In this document: piece after piece, positions 35,069 to 44,236 of the stretch
Numbering within the stretch: the first letter of the stretch is position 1
How the letters are laid out: every line of letters begins with the position of its first letter
NCBI RefSeq assembly: GCF_900129135.1
Contig: NZ_FQVI01000006.1
Coordinates: forward strand, 62,001 to 126,000
Source: Lactonifactor longoviformis DSM 17459
GTDB lineage: Bacteria > Bacillota > Clostridia > Lachnospirales > Lachnospiraceae
Length of the DNA stretch: 64,000 nt
Direction: 5' to 3'
Position numbers and translations under genes: made by a program
Notes under the pieces: generated by a model
Databases searched by the model: none
What the model was told of the DNA's origin: nothing
The model's input: only the letters and a program-made list of their open reading frames with translations

Positions 35069-35869
35069 ATGAGATACGGATGTTGTCTTAGCATGGTAGC
35101 AGAAGGTCCTGATAAAACGGGCAGGGAGTTTATCAAAGAGGCGGCCCGAATCGGTTACGATTATATAGAACTGCCTCTGTCGGGCCTGGGCAGTTTGTCA
35201 GAGGATGCATTTCATGAATTAAAGAAACAGATAAAAGACGCAGGGATCACATGTGAAGCCTGTAATAACTTTTTTCCTGCTGACATGCCCCTCGTAGGTC
35301 CGCGCAGGAAGGAAGAGGAGATTCTGAAGTATACGGAACTCGTTTTGGACAGGGCAGAGAGATTAGGTGCGGAGTATGTGGGATTAGGGAGCGGTGCGTC
35401 AAGGAACGTACCCCAGGGTGTACCATTGGATGAGGGATACCGGCAGCTTGCAGGACTGATGAGGCAGCTGGGGAGAATAGCGGAGAAAAAGGGGATTACG
35501 ATTCTAATTGAGCCTCTGAGAAAAGAAGAATGTAACTTAATCCATACCCTTACGGAGGCAAGGCAGCTGGCAGAGGACACAGGCAGCAGGAATGTAAAGA
35601 TTCTGGTGGATTATTATCATTTTTGTACAGAGAAAGAGCCCGCAGATCATATCACCGGGCAGACTACAGACATGCTCCGCCATGTACATTTTGCCCGGCC
35701 GGATAACAGATATTATCCTACAGGGGAGGAGCACTGCAGTTATAAAGAGTTTTTTCATGCACTGAAGTCCATCGGATATGACAGCAGAATCAGCTTTGAG
35801 GCATATGCCAATAATTTTAGCAGGGACGCAGAGGCGGCTCTCGGTCTAATCAAAGCGAGTGTGGGTTGA
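35069..35869 (+). CDS. Sugar phosphate isomerase/epimerase-like TIM-barrel protein
   Basis: This is a 266-residue protein of the xylose-isomerase-like/AP-endonuclease-2 superfamily. Putative metal ligands appear in order: Glu in ILIEPLRKEEC, Asp/His in ILVDYYHFC, His in HVHFARPDNR and Glu in RISFEAYANN. Relatives isomerise or epimerise keto-sugars such as tagatose, hexulose phosphates or inosose. It is a single gene ending in a bidirectional terminator, with no pathway neighbours, so the substrate is open. Confidence 0.82.
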   Translation: MRYGCCLSMVAEGPDKTGREFIKEAARIGYDYIELPLSGLGSLSEDAFHELKKQIKDAGITCEACNNFFPADMPLVGPRRKEEEILKYTELVLDRAERLGAEYVGLGSGASRNVPQGVPLDEGYRQLAGLMRQLGRIAEKKGITILIEPLRKEECNLIHTLTEARQLAEDTGSRNVKILVDYYHFCTEKEPADHITGQTTDMLRHVHFARPDNRYYPTGEEHCSYKEFFHALKSIGYDSRISFEAYANNFSRDAEAALGLIKASVG

Positions 35870-35875
35870 GACAGA

Positions 35876-35921
35876 AGAGACCTGTATCCGGAGATAATCA
35901 CCCGGATACAGGTCTCTTTAA
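35876..35921. terminator. Bidirectional terminator
   Basis: A 16-bp stem (35876-35891 with 35902-35917) lies between the converging isomerase-like and hemerythrin genes, with CTTTA beyond it on the plus strand. Confidence 0.75.
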
Positions 35922-35923
35922 TG

Positions 35924-36328
35924 TTATAAACTTTTCACATAGTCAGCTACTTTTTTATCATACCCCTGGATATGATTTACCAGCCAGTCTGAAACATTTC
36001 TTTTAACAGCAGCCACAAATGCATCTGTAGGTCCTTCTTCTTCCTGAAGCATATCCTTCAGATCTTCTACAGCCTTGGCAAACTCTTCATGCTGCTTTTT
36101 ATGAGAGTCATAATCCGGGTAGTCAGTCTCCTTCTGAAGCTTTTCCTCCGCATCAAAATGGAATACCGTATAGTCCATCAGAAAATCAAGTGTCTGGATG
36201 GCAACATTTTTCTCTTTATTCGTCTCACAGCTGGCAACAAGCTTATTCACACGATCAATCAGCTCTTTATGCTGTGTATCTATCATATTGTTTCCGGTTA
36301 CCAGACTCTCGTCGAATATAATGCTCAT
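35924..36328 (-). CDS. Bacteriohemerythrin
   Basis: This is a 134-residue four-helix protein with the di-iron ligand pattern: His in MIDTQHKELIDRV, His and Glu in FHFDAEEKLQ, two His in SHKKQHEEF, and His/Asp in VNHIQGYDKKVADY. It binds O2 reversibly and in anaerobes probably buffers or senses oxygen. It is monocistronic, with AGGAGGAATTGAA before the ATG. Confidence 0.93.
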   Translation of the reverse strand: MSIIFDESLVTGNNMIDTQHKELIDRVNKLVASCETNKEKNVAIQTLDFLMDYTVFHFDAEEKLQKETDYPDYDSHKKQHEEFAKAVEDLKDMLQEEEGPTDAFVAAVKRNVSDWLVNHIQGYDKKVADYVKSL

Positions 36329-36477
36329 TTCAATTCCTCCTTTAAATTGGGATGCTTAATTATTTCACATCACTGATGTCCTTATTATATACTGTTTTAG
36401 TCCTGCTTTCCACAGGAAGTTGAAAAATTTTATCAGAAATAATGGTGGGCGGGGGCAAAGTTTGTGAAAATTTATGT

Positions 36478-36506
36478 TTGACAAAATTTAAACAGATTGC
36501 TACCAT
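36478..36506 (+). promoter_or_regulatory. Promoter upstream of the YqeY gene
   Basis: TTGACA (36478-36483), a 17-bp spacer and TACCAT (36501-36506). Confidence 0.45.
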
Positions 36507-36515
36507 ATAGAATAA

Positions 36516-36589
36516 GGGACAGGGCAAGTTGAATTTGGGACAGGCCGCCCTGATTTTGGGACGTGTTCTTTCTAGAAAGAACACGTCCC
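36516..36589. repeat. REP-like palindrome with GGGAC repeats
   Basis: A perfect 32-bp palindrome (36558-36589) is preceded by two GGGACAGG units at 36516 and 36537; the palindrome itself begins GGGACGTG. In the transcript it forms a 15-bp hairpin ending about 20 nt before the YqeY start, next to the ribosome site. It resembles dispersed GGGACGTGTTC-type intergenic repeats of Firmicutes. Confidence 0.6.
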
Positions 36590-36611
36590 CCTTTTAAAAA
36601 GGAGGTACCAT

Positions 36612-37061
36612 ATGAGTAAAATTGATGAGGTAAGAAAAGAAATGGTTACGGCTATGAAGTCGGGGGACAAGGGCAGAAAGGATGCTCTGTCTATGCTGCT
36701 GTCTGCGCTGAAGAATAAGGCCATTGATAAAAGGGAAGATCTGACGGAAGCGGAGGAGAATGAAGTTGTCTTAAAGGAGATTAAGCAGACAAAGGAGACG
36801 CTGGAGATGACCCCGGAAGACAGGGGGGACATTATTGAGGAATGCAGGCTGAGGATTGCTGTCTATGAGGAGTTTGCGCCTAAGATGATGGGGGAAGAGG
36901 AAATTAAGGCTGTGATTGGGGAAGTTCTGTCCGGCCTGGGAATTGAAGCTCCCACAGCTAAGGATAAAGGCAGGATTATGAAGGAACTGATGCCGAAGGT
37001 GAAGGGAAAAGCTGACGGTAAGGCTGTCAATCAGGTATTGGCAGGGATGATGAAGAGTTAG
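36612..37061 (+). CDS. GatB/YqeY-domain protein
   Basis: This is a 149-residue protein of the YqeY family, with the helical N-terminal MSKIDEVRKEMVTAMKSGDK and the C-terminal GRIMKELMPKVKGKADGKAVNQVL typical of the GatB-tail domain that can bind tRNA. In related bacteria it occurs free-standing with no proven function. AAGGAGG precedes the start. The palindrome upstream may influence its translation. Confidence 0.92.
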   Translation: MSKIDEVRKEMVTAMKSGDKGRKDALSMLLSALKNKAIDKREDLTEAEENEVVLKEIKQTKETLEMTPEDRGDIIEECRLRIAVYEEFAPKMMGEEEIKAVIGEVLSGLGIEAPTAKDKGRIMKELMPKVKGKADGKAVNQVLAGMMKS

Positions 37062-37188
37062 GAGAGACAAATGGCGGGTCGGATCCCATGGGGGATCGGA
37101 CTCGCCTGCTTTGATCTGAGGAAAAGGGGGTCTGAAACTAATTAATTGGGGAAAACTATAGTTATATTTGTTCTGATGGAAAGGAAGT

Positions 37189-38358
37189 ATGACGATGAAG
37201 ACAGACAGCTTTTTAACGGAATACCTGGGAAACATTATTCCCTGCACATTTGTGCTGAAGACAGATGAGGAGACGACTACGGTCGGCAAAGGTACACCGG
37301 AATTCACAGTAACTCTGAATAAACCTCTTAGTAAGAAGGAATTATTAACCAGCACATCTCTGGCGCTGGGAGAGGCTTACATGCATAAGGATCTGGAAGT
37401 GGACGGGGATCTCTATGAGGTTTTGGATAAGTTTATGGGACAGATGGGCAAATTTACAACCAATAAGTCCGTACTGCACAAGCTTCTCTTTACCTCCAGC
37501 AGTAAGAAAAATCAGGCGAAGGAAGTGACCAGCCATTATGACATAGGAAATGATTTTTATAAGCTGTGGCTGGACGAGACTATGAGCTACTCCTGCGGGT
37601 ATTTTAAGGAGGCGTCTGATACTCTGTATGAGGCACAGGTGAATAAGGTACACCATATTCTGGATAAGCTGCAGCTTCAGGAAGGGCAGACACTGCTGGA
37701 TATCGGCTGCGGCTGGGGATTTCTCTTAATGGAGGCAGTGAAAAAGTATAAGGTAAAGGGCGTGGGTATTACCCTGAGTACCGAACAGGCGAAGGAATTT
37801 GAGGAGCGGGCGAGGAAGGCAGGAATGGAAGATTCCCTGGAGGTGAAGGTTATGGACTACAGGGATTTGGAGAAAAGCGGTATGGCCTTTGACCGGGCAG
37901 TAAGTGTGGGAATGATTGAGCATGTGGGCAGAGACAATTACCAGACCTTTATGAAGAATGTAGACGCAGTTCTGAAACCCCAGGGGCTCTTTCTTCTGCA
38001 CTGCATTACCGCACAGAAAGAGCACCCCGGAGACCCCTGGATCCGCAAATATATCTTCCCGGGCGGAACGGTGCCAAGCCTTCGGGAGCTTGTAAATCTT
38101 CTTCCGGACTATAATTTTTATACCCTGGATATCGAAAGCCTGAGACGCCATTATAACAGGACTCTTCTCTGCTGGAGGGATAATTTTACGGCCCGCAGGG
38201 AGGAGATCATGGATATGATGGGGGAGGAATTCACAAGAATGTGGGAACTTTATCTGGATTCCTGCGCAGCAACCTTCCACAACGGAATCATAGACCTCCA
38301 CCAGATCCTTGTCTCAAAAGGGGTGAATAACGATCTCCCTATGCGCCGGGTAGTATAG
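37189..38358 (+). CDS. cfa: Cyclopropane-fatty-acyl-phospholipid synthase
   Basis: This is a 389-residue protein. SAM-binding residues appear in LLDIGCGWGFLLMEAV, with family motifs YDIGNDFYKLWLDETMSYSC and VGMIEHVGRDNY. It adds a methylene group from SAM across double bonds of membrane lipids, a stress-phase modification. ATG 37195 is an alternative start with better spacing from AAGGAAG. It lies 128 nt after yqeY, with a weak GC hairpin (37073-37107) between. A FabT-like regulator of lipid synthesis is encoded elsewhere in the window. Confidence 0.93.
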   Translation: MTMKTDSFLTEYLGNIIPCTFVLKTDEETTTVGKGTPEFTVTLNKPLSKKELLTSTSLALGEAYMHKDLEVDGDLYEVLDKFMGQMGKFTTNKSVLHKLLFTSSSKKNQAKEVTSHYDIGNDFYKLWLDETMSYSCGYFKEASDTLYEAQVNKVHHILDKLQLQEGQTLLDIGCGWGFLLMEAVKKYKVKGVGITLSTEQAKEFEERARKAGMEDSLEVKVMDYRDLEKSGMAFDRAVSVGMIEHVGRDNYQTFMKNVDAVLKPQGLFLLHCITAQKEHPGDPWIRKYIFPGGTVPSLRELVNLLPDYNFYTLDIESLRRHYNRTLLCWRDNFTARREEIMDMMGEEFTRMWELYLDSCAATFHNGIIDLHQILVSKGVNNDLPMRRVV

Positions 38359-38382
38359 GAAACCTATGCCCGGCGGGGACCG

Positions 38383-38412
38383 TTGACAATTCCCGTCCCG
38401 GTATTCTATAAT
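38383..38412 (+). promoter_or_regulatory. Promoter of the first two-component module
   Basis: TTGACA (38383-38388), an 18-bp spacer and TATAAT (38407-38412), about 30 nt before the GTG start of the response regulator. Confidence 0.65.
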
Positions 38413-38441
38413 CAGACTATCAATGGGAAGGGAGAGTTCAG

Positions 38442-39119
38442 GTGAAGAAAACAATACTGCTTCTGGAGGATGATAAGAATCTGAACCGTGGGATTACAAT
38501 GCGGCTGGAAAAGGAAGGGTACCACGTTCTTTCTGCGTTTGGCGTATCCCAGGCGGAAGCGCTGATGGAACAGAACAAGGTCCAGCTGATTATCAGCGAT
38601 ATTACCCTGGAAGACGGGAACGGCATTGATTTTTGCTGCAGACTAAGGGAAACCAGCGGTGTGCATCTTATCTTTCTGACCGCTCTGGACCAGGAGATGG
38701 ATATTGTAAACGGCTATGACGCCGGGGCGGATGATTATATGACCAAGCCCTTCAGCCTCATGGTGCTCGTCTCCAAGGTACATGCGCTGATGAAGCGGGT
38801 GGAGATGGCAGAGACTGTTTATCTGAACAGCGGAGATATCCGCGTATCTCTTCAGAAAATGAAGGCGTGGAGGGGAGAGGAGCAGATCCCCTTAAGCAAA
38901 AAGGAAATGCAGCTTCTGATATTCTTCCTGGAGAATCCCAAACAGATTCTGTCCAGAGAACAGATCACGGAGGCTGTCTGGGATGTTGACGGGCAGTTTG
39001 TAGATGACAATACAGTACCCGTTAACATCAGCCGCCTCAAGGGAAAACTGGAAGACGATGCCATACAGAATGTAAGGGGAATGGGATATATATGGACAAA
39101 AGAAGTCATAAAAGAGTAG
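38442..39119 (+). CDS. OmpR-family response regulator (module 1)
   Basis: This is a 225-residue protein. The receiver domain has acidic LLLEDDKN, a phosphoacceptor Asp in LIISDITLEDGNG, Thr in IFLTALD and Lys in MTKPFS. The C-terminal winged helix has DDNTVPVNISRLKGKLED and RGMGYIW. GTG 38442 is used with GGGAGAG upstream. Its 3' end overlaps the kinase gene by 28 nt. It probably activates the adjacent ABC transporter genes, as in BceRS-type systems. Confidence 0.92.
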   Translation: MKKTILLLEDDKNLNRGITMRLEKEGYHVLSAFGVSQAEALMEQNKVQLIISDITLEDGNGIDFCCRLRETSGVHLIFLTALDQEMDIVNGYDAGADDYMTKPFSLMVLVSKVHALMKRVEMAETVYLNSGDIRVSLQKMKAWRGEEQIPLSKKEMQLLIFFLENPKQILSREQITEAVWDVDGQFVDDNTVPVNISRLKGKLEDDAIQNVRGMGYIWTKEVIKE

Positions 39120-40249
39120 TTCTGTTTATAGGGCTGCTCTTTCTTATACTGTTGGGAGGGGCACTGGCTGCCGTTCGGTGGATAGATACGGTACATACAG
39201 AGGAACTGGAGATGCTGGGGCAGTGTATTCTGCTGAAACCAGGGACAGAAGGAGAATATACAGCCGCTTTTCTGGGGAAAAATAGTGTGGATAGGGAGCG
39301 CGCCTTACGCACGGGCCGGGAGGCACGGGATAAGTATGGATATACAGAAAGATTCCGGACGTTTTCCCCGTCCCTCGCCGCCTTTTTACCGGTGCTGATC
39401 AGTTTTATGCTGTTCTGTACCCTTTTGACAGGGTTTCTTATCTTTTACCAGCAAAAGAAAAGACATCTGGCCGACATTAAAATCTTTGATCTGGAGGATA
39501 AGCTGGCTGAAATGGGAGAAGAAAATCAGATACTGCGGGAGAGAATGGCCAGGGAAGAGGCAAAAACCAAGACGCTGGTAACTGATATTTCCCATCAGCT
39601 GAAAACCCCGCTGGCATCCCTGAAGATGTGCTATGAAATCGCAGACAGCGGAAGCTTTACAGAAGAGGAGCAGCAGACGTTTCTAAGGCAGGGAATACAT
39701 GAGGTGAACAAGCTGGAGAATCTGACCAAAGCACTTGTCCAGATCTCCCGTCTGGAGACTAACATGATCCGGGTGGAGGGGAAAATGGAAAGCCTGAAAA
39801 AAACCATCCGGGGTGCGGTTAACAGTGTTTATATGAAGGCATTTGAAAAGAATATTACAATCTCTGTGGACGAATTTGAAGACGAGAAGATTTTTCAGGA
39901 CCCCAAATGGACCCAGGAAGCACTGGTTAATGTTCTGGATAATGCGGTAAAGTATTCCCCGCCGGGAACAGAAGTGGAGCTTCGGGTGTCCTCAATGGTC
40001 AGCTGCTGCCTGATTGAAATTGAAGATCAGGGCATAGGGATCCCAAAAGAAGAGATGCATCAGGTGTTTCAGCGGTTTTACCGGGGAGACCGTACTGAGG
40101 TGCAGGACACGGAGGGGTCCGGGGTGGGCCTGTACCTGACAAGAAAGATCCTGGAGGATCTGGGGGGAAGCATCCGCATCAGGAAAGGAAAAAGGGGAAG
40201 CATCTTCCAGATTTCCCTTCCCAAAACCCCGTACAGAGCACAGAAGTAA
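39092..40249 (+). CDS. Sensor histidine kinase (module 1)
   Basis: This is a 385-residue protein. Two membrane helices (VVLFIGLLFLILLGGALAA and FLPVLISFMLFCTLLTGFLIF) flank an outer loop of about 65 residues, followed by a coiled linker. The H box is DISHQLKTPLASLKM, with N box LDNAVKYSPPG, G1 DQGIGIP, F FQRFYRGD and G2 GSGVGLYL. It likely responds to an envelope-active compound together with the adjacent transporter. Confidence 0.92.
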   Translation: MDKRSHKRVVLFIGLLFLILLGGALAAVRWIDTVHTEELEMLGQCILLKPGTEGEYTAAFLGKNSVDRERALRTGREARDKYGYTERFRTFSPSLAAFLPVLISFMLFCTLLTGFLIFYQQKKRHLADIKIFDLEDKLAEMGEENQILRERMAREEAKTKTLVTDISHQLKTPLASLKMCYEIADSGSFTEEEQQTFLRQGIHEVNKLENLTKALVQISRLETNMIRVEGKMESLKKTIRGAVNSVYMKAFEKNITISVDEFEDEKIFQDPKWTQEALVNVLDNAVKYSPPGTEVELRVSSMVSCCLIEIEDQGIGIPKEEMHQVFQRFYRGDRTEVQDTEGSGVGLYLTRKILEDLGGSIRIRKGKRGSIFQISLPKTPYRAQK

Positions 40250-40262
40250 AGTTCCGGTGCAG

Positions 40263-40323
40263 GTCCGGCTTGCCGGACTCTTATCTTACAATTCTGTTAT
40301 TTTTCCCGATATGTTGTTGTAAG
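40263..40323 (+). promoter_or_regulatory. Hairpin and inverted repeat before ABC module 1
   Basis: A tight hairpin (40263-40278) followed by TCTTATCTT may weakly terminate the two-component transcript. CTTACAA (40285-40291) and TTGTAAG (40317-40323) form an inverted repeat just upstream of the ABC genes, a candidate site for the module 1 regulator. Confidence 0.35.
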
Positions 40324-40371
40324 AATCACAGAGTAATATGAAGAGAGAATAACAGAAAAGGAGAATTGTTT

Positions 40372-41046
40372 ATGGGTGCAATGTTATTGGAAACAGTTGA
40401 TTTGTGTAAATATTACGGCAGCGGAGATAATCTGGTGAAGGCCATTGACCATACCACAATGGATATACAGAGAGGGGAATTCACAGCCATAGTAGGCCGC
40501 TCCGGTTCCGGCAAAAGCACGCTTCTGCATATGCTGGGCGCACTGGACCGCCCGGACAGCGGGAAGGTACTCATTGAGGGGAAGAATGTATTTCACCTGA
40601 AAGATGAACAGCTGGCAGTCTTCCGGAGGAGGAAAATCGGATTTATATTTCAGAACTATAACCTGATCCCTTCTCTGAACGTGTGGGAGAACATTGTACT
40701 GCCCATGGGGCTGGACAAGAAAAAGGCAGATAAAAGCTTTGTCCTGGATCTGGCAGAGCGCATCGGGATTGCGGATAAGCTCAAATCCCTTCCCAACACG
40801 CTGTCCGGCGGCCAGCAGCAGAGAGTCGCCATCGCCCGGGCACTGGCAGCCAAGCCTGCCATTATACTGGCGGATGAACCTACCGGGAATCTGGATTCTA
40901 AGACAGAGATGGAAGTCATTTCTCTTTTAAAGGCTTGTGTAAATGAATATGGTCAGACGTTAGTTATGATTACCCATGACGAGACCATAGCCCAGATGGC
41001 TGACCGGATTCTTGTCATTGAGGATGGTAAGGTGGTGAGCCAATGA
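40372..41046 (+). CDS. ABC transporter ATP-binding protein (module 1, peptide type)
   Basis: A protein of about 224 residues of the MacB/BceA/LolD class: Walker [10 protein letters not shown], signature [15 protein letters not shown], Walker [14 protein letters not shown] and H-loop MITHDE. ATG 40372 fits AAGGAG 8 nt upstream; a TTG at 40366 is less likely. It overlaps the permease gene in ATGA. Together they probably detoxify or sense antimicrobial peptides. Confidence 0.93.
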   Translation: MGAMLLETVDLCKYYGSGDNLVKAIDHTTMDIQRGEFTAIVGRSGSGKSTLLHMLGALDRPDSGKVLIEGKNVFHLKDEQLAVFRRRKIGFIFQNYNLIPSLNVWENIVLPMGLDKKKADKSFVLDLAERIGIADKLKSLPNTLSGGQQQRVAIARALAAKPAIILADEPTGNLDSKTEMEVISLLKACVNEYGQTLVMITHDETIAQMADRILVIEDGKVVSQ

Positions 41047-43511
41047 ATACAGTAAACAGAACCGCACTGTCCAATTTGAAGCAGAACAAGGGCAAAAATA
41101 TGCTGACAGGGATCGCAATTTTCCTGACTACCATTCTGATTTTTGTAATTCCCACGGTTGGACTTGGAACAGTAGATACCCAGATGGCTGCCATCAATAA
41201 ATATTATCCGACATTTCACGCCATGTTCCGGGATGTGGATCTTAAGACTATCGAGGAGCTGTCCTACCGGGGCGAGATAGAGACCATGGGACTCCGGCAG
41301 GATCCGGCTCAGATTCCGGTGCCGGATGGAGCAGGCATGATGGTTTATATGGATGATACGGCCCTGAAGCTGGGCAAGATGGAACTGGAGGCGGGGGAGT
41401 TTCCGAAAAGAGGAAATGAGATTGCTGTGTCACAGGGGCTTCTGGAGGCTTTAGGCATTACCGCGGGGATTGGAGATACGATTACACTGCCCTATCAGCC
41501 TGTCGAGCAGGGCGGACTTGGTTATGAGAAAAAGGGGGAATTTCTGATTACCGGACTGCTTCCGTCCTCAGAGGAACAAAAAGAGACAAAGATGTATTCC
41601 GCTCTGGTTTCCAAAGAGTTTATGGAACAGGAGCAGCCCGGGGAGTCCAGGAAATACAGAGTAATGTTCCGGATCCAGGGGGCAGATTCTATGACCAAGG
41701 ATCAGATTGAGAACGTGTACGGGAAAGTCGCGGCAGAGCTGGGGATTCCGGAGGGAGACATTGCAGACAACAGCAGCTACCTGATGGCAAATTATGTGGA
41801 TCCTGCATTCTACTCAGGAATCGTGGGTATCCTTCTAGTAGTGGTACTGGCCGGAATCATGACTATATACAGCATTTACTATATTTCTATGATTTATAAA
41901 GTACAGGAATACGGCAAGATAAAAGCCCTGGGAGCCACAAAGCGCCAGATACGCCAGATTGTGTTCCGGGAGGGAATGCTGGTAGCCTGTATTGCCGTTC
42001 CCGTGGGACTTTTGGCGGGAAGCATCGCTTCTAAACTGGGATTTAAATACCTGCTGAATGCGTTCGGGGAGGGAGATGCCCTGGGGGACATTACAAGACA
42101 GCTGGTAGAGTGTAACGAGGTTGCCATGCTGAAACCCTGGATTTATGTGGCTGCGGCAGGGATCACTCTTGTTACTGTAGCCCTTTCCCTCATACGTCCG
42201 ATGCAGATTGCGTCTAAAATCTCCCCGGTAGAAGCCATGCGCTATGACGGAAGCATTAAAACCCGGAAAAAGGTGAGAAAGGGCCATGAAGAGATGAATC
42301 TGGTTCATCTCACGGGGGCCAATCTTTCCCGCAATAAGAAGCGGACGGTTATTACGATTATAACCTTAAGCCTGACAGGAATTCTGTTCATGGTAATTTC
42401 TACTGTTCTGTCCTGTGCGGACCCGGAAGAAATTGCACGTGACAGCATGTTCGATGAGTTTGTCCTGTCTGTTGACAGCAGCAACGGGGATAAAATGCAC
42501 CCCGAGAAGGAGTGGTCGGTGATCAGCCAGAACAATCCTCTCAACGACCAATTAGAGAATTACATTATGAGTATTCCCGGGACAGAGAAGGTAACAAGGA
42601 CCAGCTCCGCCGACGCAGATTTGAAGGAACTTATGGATGGTGACGAGTACTGGAAGACCGGAATCGTGGGTATCCCGGAGACATATGCGCGGGAGATGGA
42701 GAAAAGTATTGTAGAAGGCTCCTGCACCTATGAGGATTTGCTGCAGGGCGATAAAATCGTGATGGATCAGAAAATGCGGCACTGGGCGCCGGAATTTAAG
42801 GCAGGGGATACCATTCACATGATCCTGGAGGCGGGAGATAAGACGGTGGAAAAGGAATTTACCATCGCCGCGGTAGCAGATATGCCCAACGGGCTCAGCC
42901 ATTATAATTCTTTTGTGCTGCCCAAAGCCGTGTTGGATGATATCTGCGGGCTTTCAATGGATTACTACTGGTCCATTGCTGCCGGGGATAAGGAAGTTAA
43001 GGCGGTGGAAGAACAGCTCCGTGCGGTCATTGGGGAGAATCAAAACCTTAAGATGAGAACCTTTGAGGAGGAGCTGGCGGAGAGAACGAAAAATTCGGGC
43101 TTTACATCACAGCTCTGCTATGTCTTTATGGCAGTTCTGGGCGGTGTGGGGATTATGAACCTTATTAACACTATGATAAACAGCATCTATGTGAGAAGAA
43201 GAGAGCTTGGGATTATGCAGGCCATAGGGCTTTCGGAACGCCAGCTGGTACGGATGCTGCAGATGGAAGGGGCTTTCTACACCGCAGGTACCCTTCTCCT
43301 CTCGCTGGGACTGGGAAATCTGCTGGGGTATCTGACTTTCCTCTATGGGAAGAAAGACGGACTGCTGGGAATTATCAGTTACCATTACCCGGCAGTACAG
43401 ACCATAGTTCTTATTGCTGTGGTGCTTGTGATACAGCTATTGCTTACCTATCTTATTATGAAAAATTTCAGGAGACAAAGTATGATTGAAAGAATCCGTT
43501 TTTCGGAATAA
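41043..43511 (+). CDS. FtsX-family ABC permease (module 1)
   Basis: This is an 822-residue permease with an N-terminal helix (MLTGIAIFLTTILIFVIPTVG), a large outer domain, a FtsX block near residues 265-390 and a second repeat with another outer domain and FtsX block at the C-terminus (GGVGIMNLINTMINSIYVRRRELGIM). It is longer than BceB (about 650) and resembles the duplicated FtsX permeases of Clostridia. It pairs with the ATPase encoded immediately upstream. Confidence 0.9.
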   Translation: MNTVNRTALSNLKQNKGKNMLTGIAIFLTTILIFVIPTVGLGTVDTQMAAINKYYPTFHAMFRDVDLKTIEELSYRGEIETMGLRQDPAQIPVPDGAGMMVYMDDTALKLGKMELEAGEFPKRGNEIAVSQGLLEALGITAGIGDTITLPYQPVEQGGLGYEKKGEFLITGLLPSSEEQKETKMYSALVSKEFMEQEQPGESRKYRVMFRIQGADSMTKDQIENVYGKVAAELGIPEGDIADNSSYLMANYVDPAFYSGIVGILLVVVLAGIMTIYSIYYISMIYKVQEYGKIKALGATKRQIRQIVFREGMLVACIAVPVGLLAGSIASKLGFKYLLNAFGEGDALGDITRQLVECNEVAMLKPWIYVAAAGITLVTVALSLIRPMQIASKISPVEAMRYDGSIKTRKKVRKGHEEMNLVHLTGANLSRNKKRTVITIITLSLTGILFMVISTVLSCADPEEIARDSMFDEFVLSVDSSNGDKMHPEKEWSVISQNNPLNDQLENYIMSIPGTEKVTRTSSADADLKELMDGDEYWKTGIVGIPETYAREMEKSIVEGSCTYEDLLQGDKIVMDQKMRHWAPEFKAGDTIHMILEAGDKTVEKEFTIAAVADMPNGLSHYNSFVLPKAVLDDICGLSMDYYWSIAAGDKEVKAVEEQLRAVIGENQNLKMRTFEEELAERTKNSGFTSQLCYVFMAVLGGVGIMNLINTMINSIYVRRRELGIMQAIGLSERQLVRMLQMEGAFYTAGTLLLSLGLGNLLGYLTFLYGKKDGLLGIISYHYPAVQTIVLIAVVLVIQLLLTYLIMKNFRRQSMIERIRFSE

Positions 43512-43549
43512 AATATAGGTATAAAAGCTAACGTTAGGAGGTACATGAT

Positions 43550-44236
43550 ATGTATGGGATTCTGGTGGTTGAGGACGACGCAGGGCTGAATCGGGGGATA
43601 TGTTTTACCCTGGAGAGAGAAGGCTATCAGGTCTGGGGCGCAGATTCTGTGAAACAGGCCTGCCGGCTGTACCGGGAAAAGCTGCCGGATCTCATAGTAC
43701 TGGATCTGAATCTCCCGGACGGTGACGGCCTCAAGCTGTGCTGCCGCATCAGAAAAGAGTCACAGGTTCCCATTATCATGCTCACCGCCCGGGATATGGA
43801 AACGGATGAGATAATCGGTCTGGAGTCCGGAGCAGATGATTACATTAAGAAGCCATTTTCTCTTGCCGTGCTGAAGGTGCGGATACAGACCGCACTCAGA
43901 AAGCATCAGGGCGGGGAGAAGGAGAGTACGCTGTACTGCGGGGATCTTGCGCTGGACCCGCAGAGAGTGAAGGTGTTTAAAGGAGGAAAAGAGGTCTGTC
44001 TGACTACCCAGGAGTTCCGACTGCTGAAGTACTTTATGGAAAACAGAGAGCGGGTGCTTTTAAAAGAACAGATCATGGATATCCTATGGGATCAGAAAGG
44101 AAACTTTGTGGAAGAGAATACCCTGCCGGTAACCATATCGCGGCTCAGAAAAAAAATCGAGGATGATCCGGTAAATCCCTTCTATATTAAGACGGTTCAC
44201 GGAATGGGGTATCTGTTCCACGGAGAGAAAGATTGA
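43550..44236 (+). CDS. OmpR-family response regulator (module 2)
   Basis: This is a 228-residue paralog of the module 1 regulator: acidic VVEDDAG, phosphoacceptor Asp in LIVLDLNLPDGDG, Thr in IIMLTARD, Lys in IKKPFS and a winged-helix C-terminus VEENTLPVTISRLRKKIED. AGGAGG lies upstream, within 40 nt of the previous permease, so readthrough from module 1 is likely. Confidence 0.92.
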   Translation: MYGILVVEDDAGLNRGICFTLEREGYQVWGADSVKQACRLYREKLPDLIVLDLNLPDGDGLKLCCRIRKESQVPIIMLTARDMETDEIIGLESGADDYIKKPFSLAVLKVRIQTALRKHQGGEKESTLYCGDLALDPQRVKVFKGGKEVCLTTQEFRLLKYFMENRERVLLKEQIMDILWDQKGNFVEENTLPVTISRLRKKIEDDPVNPFYIKTVHGMGYLFHGEKD

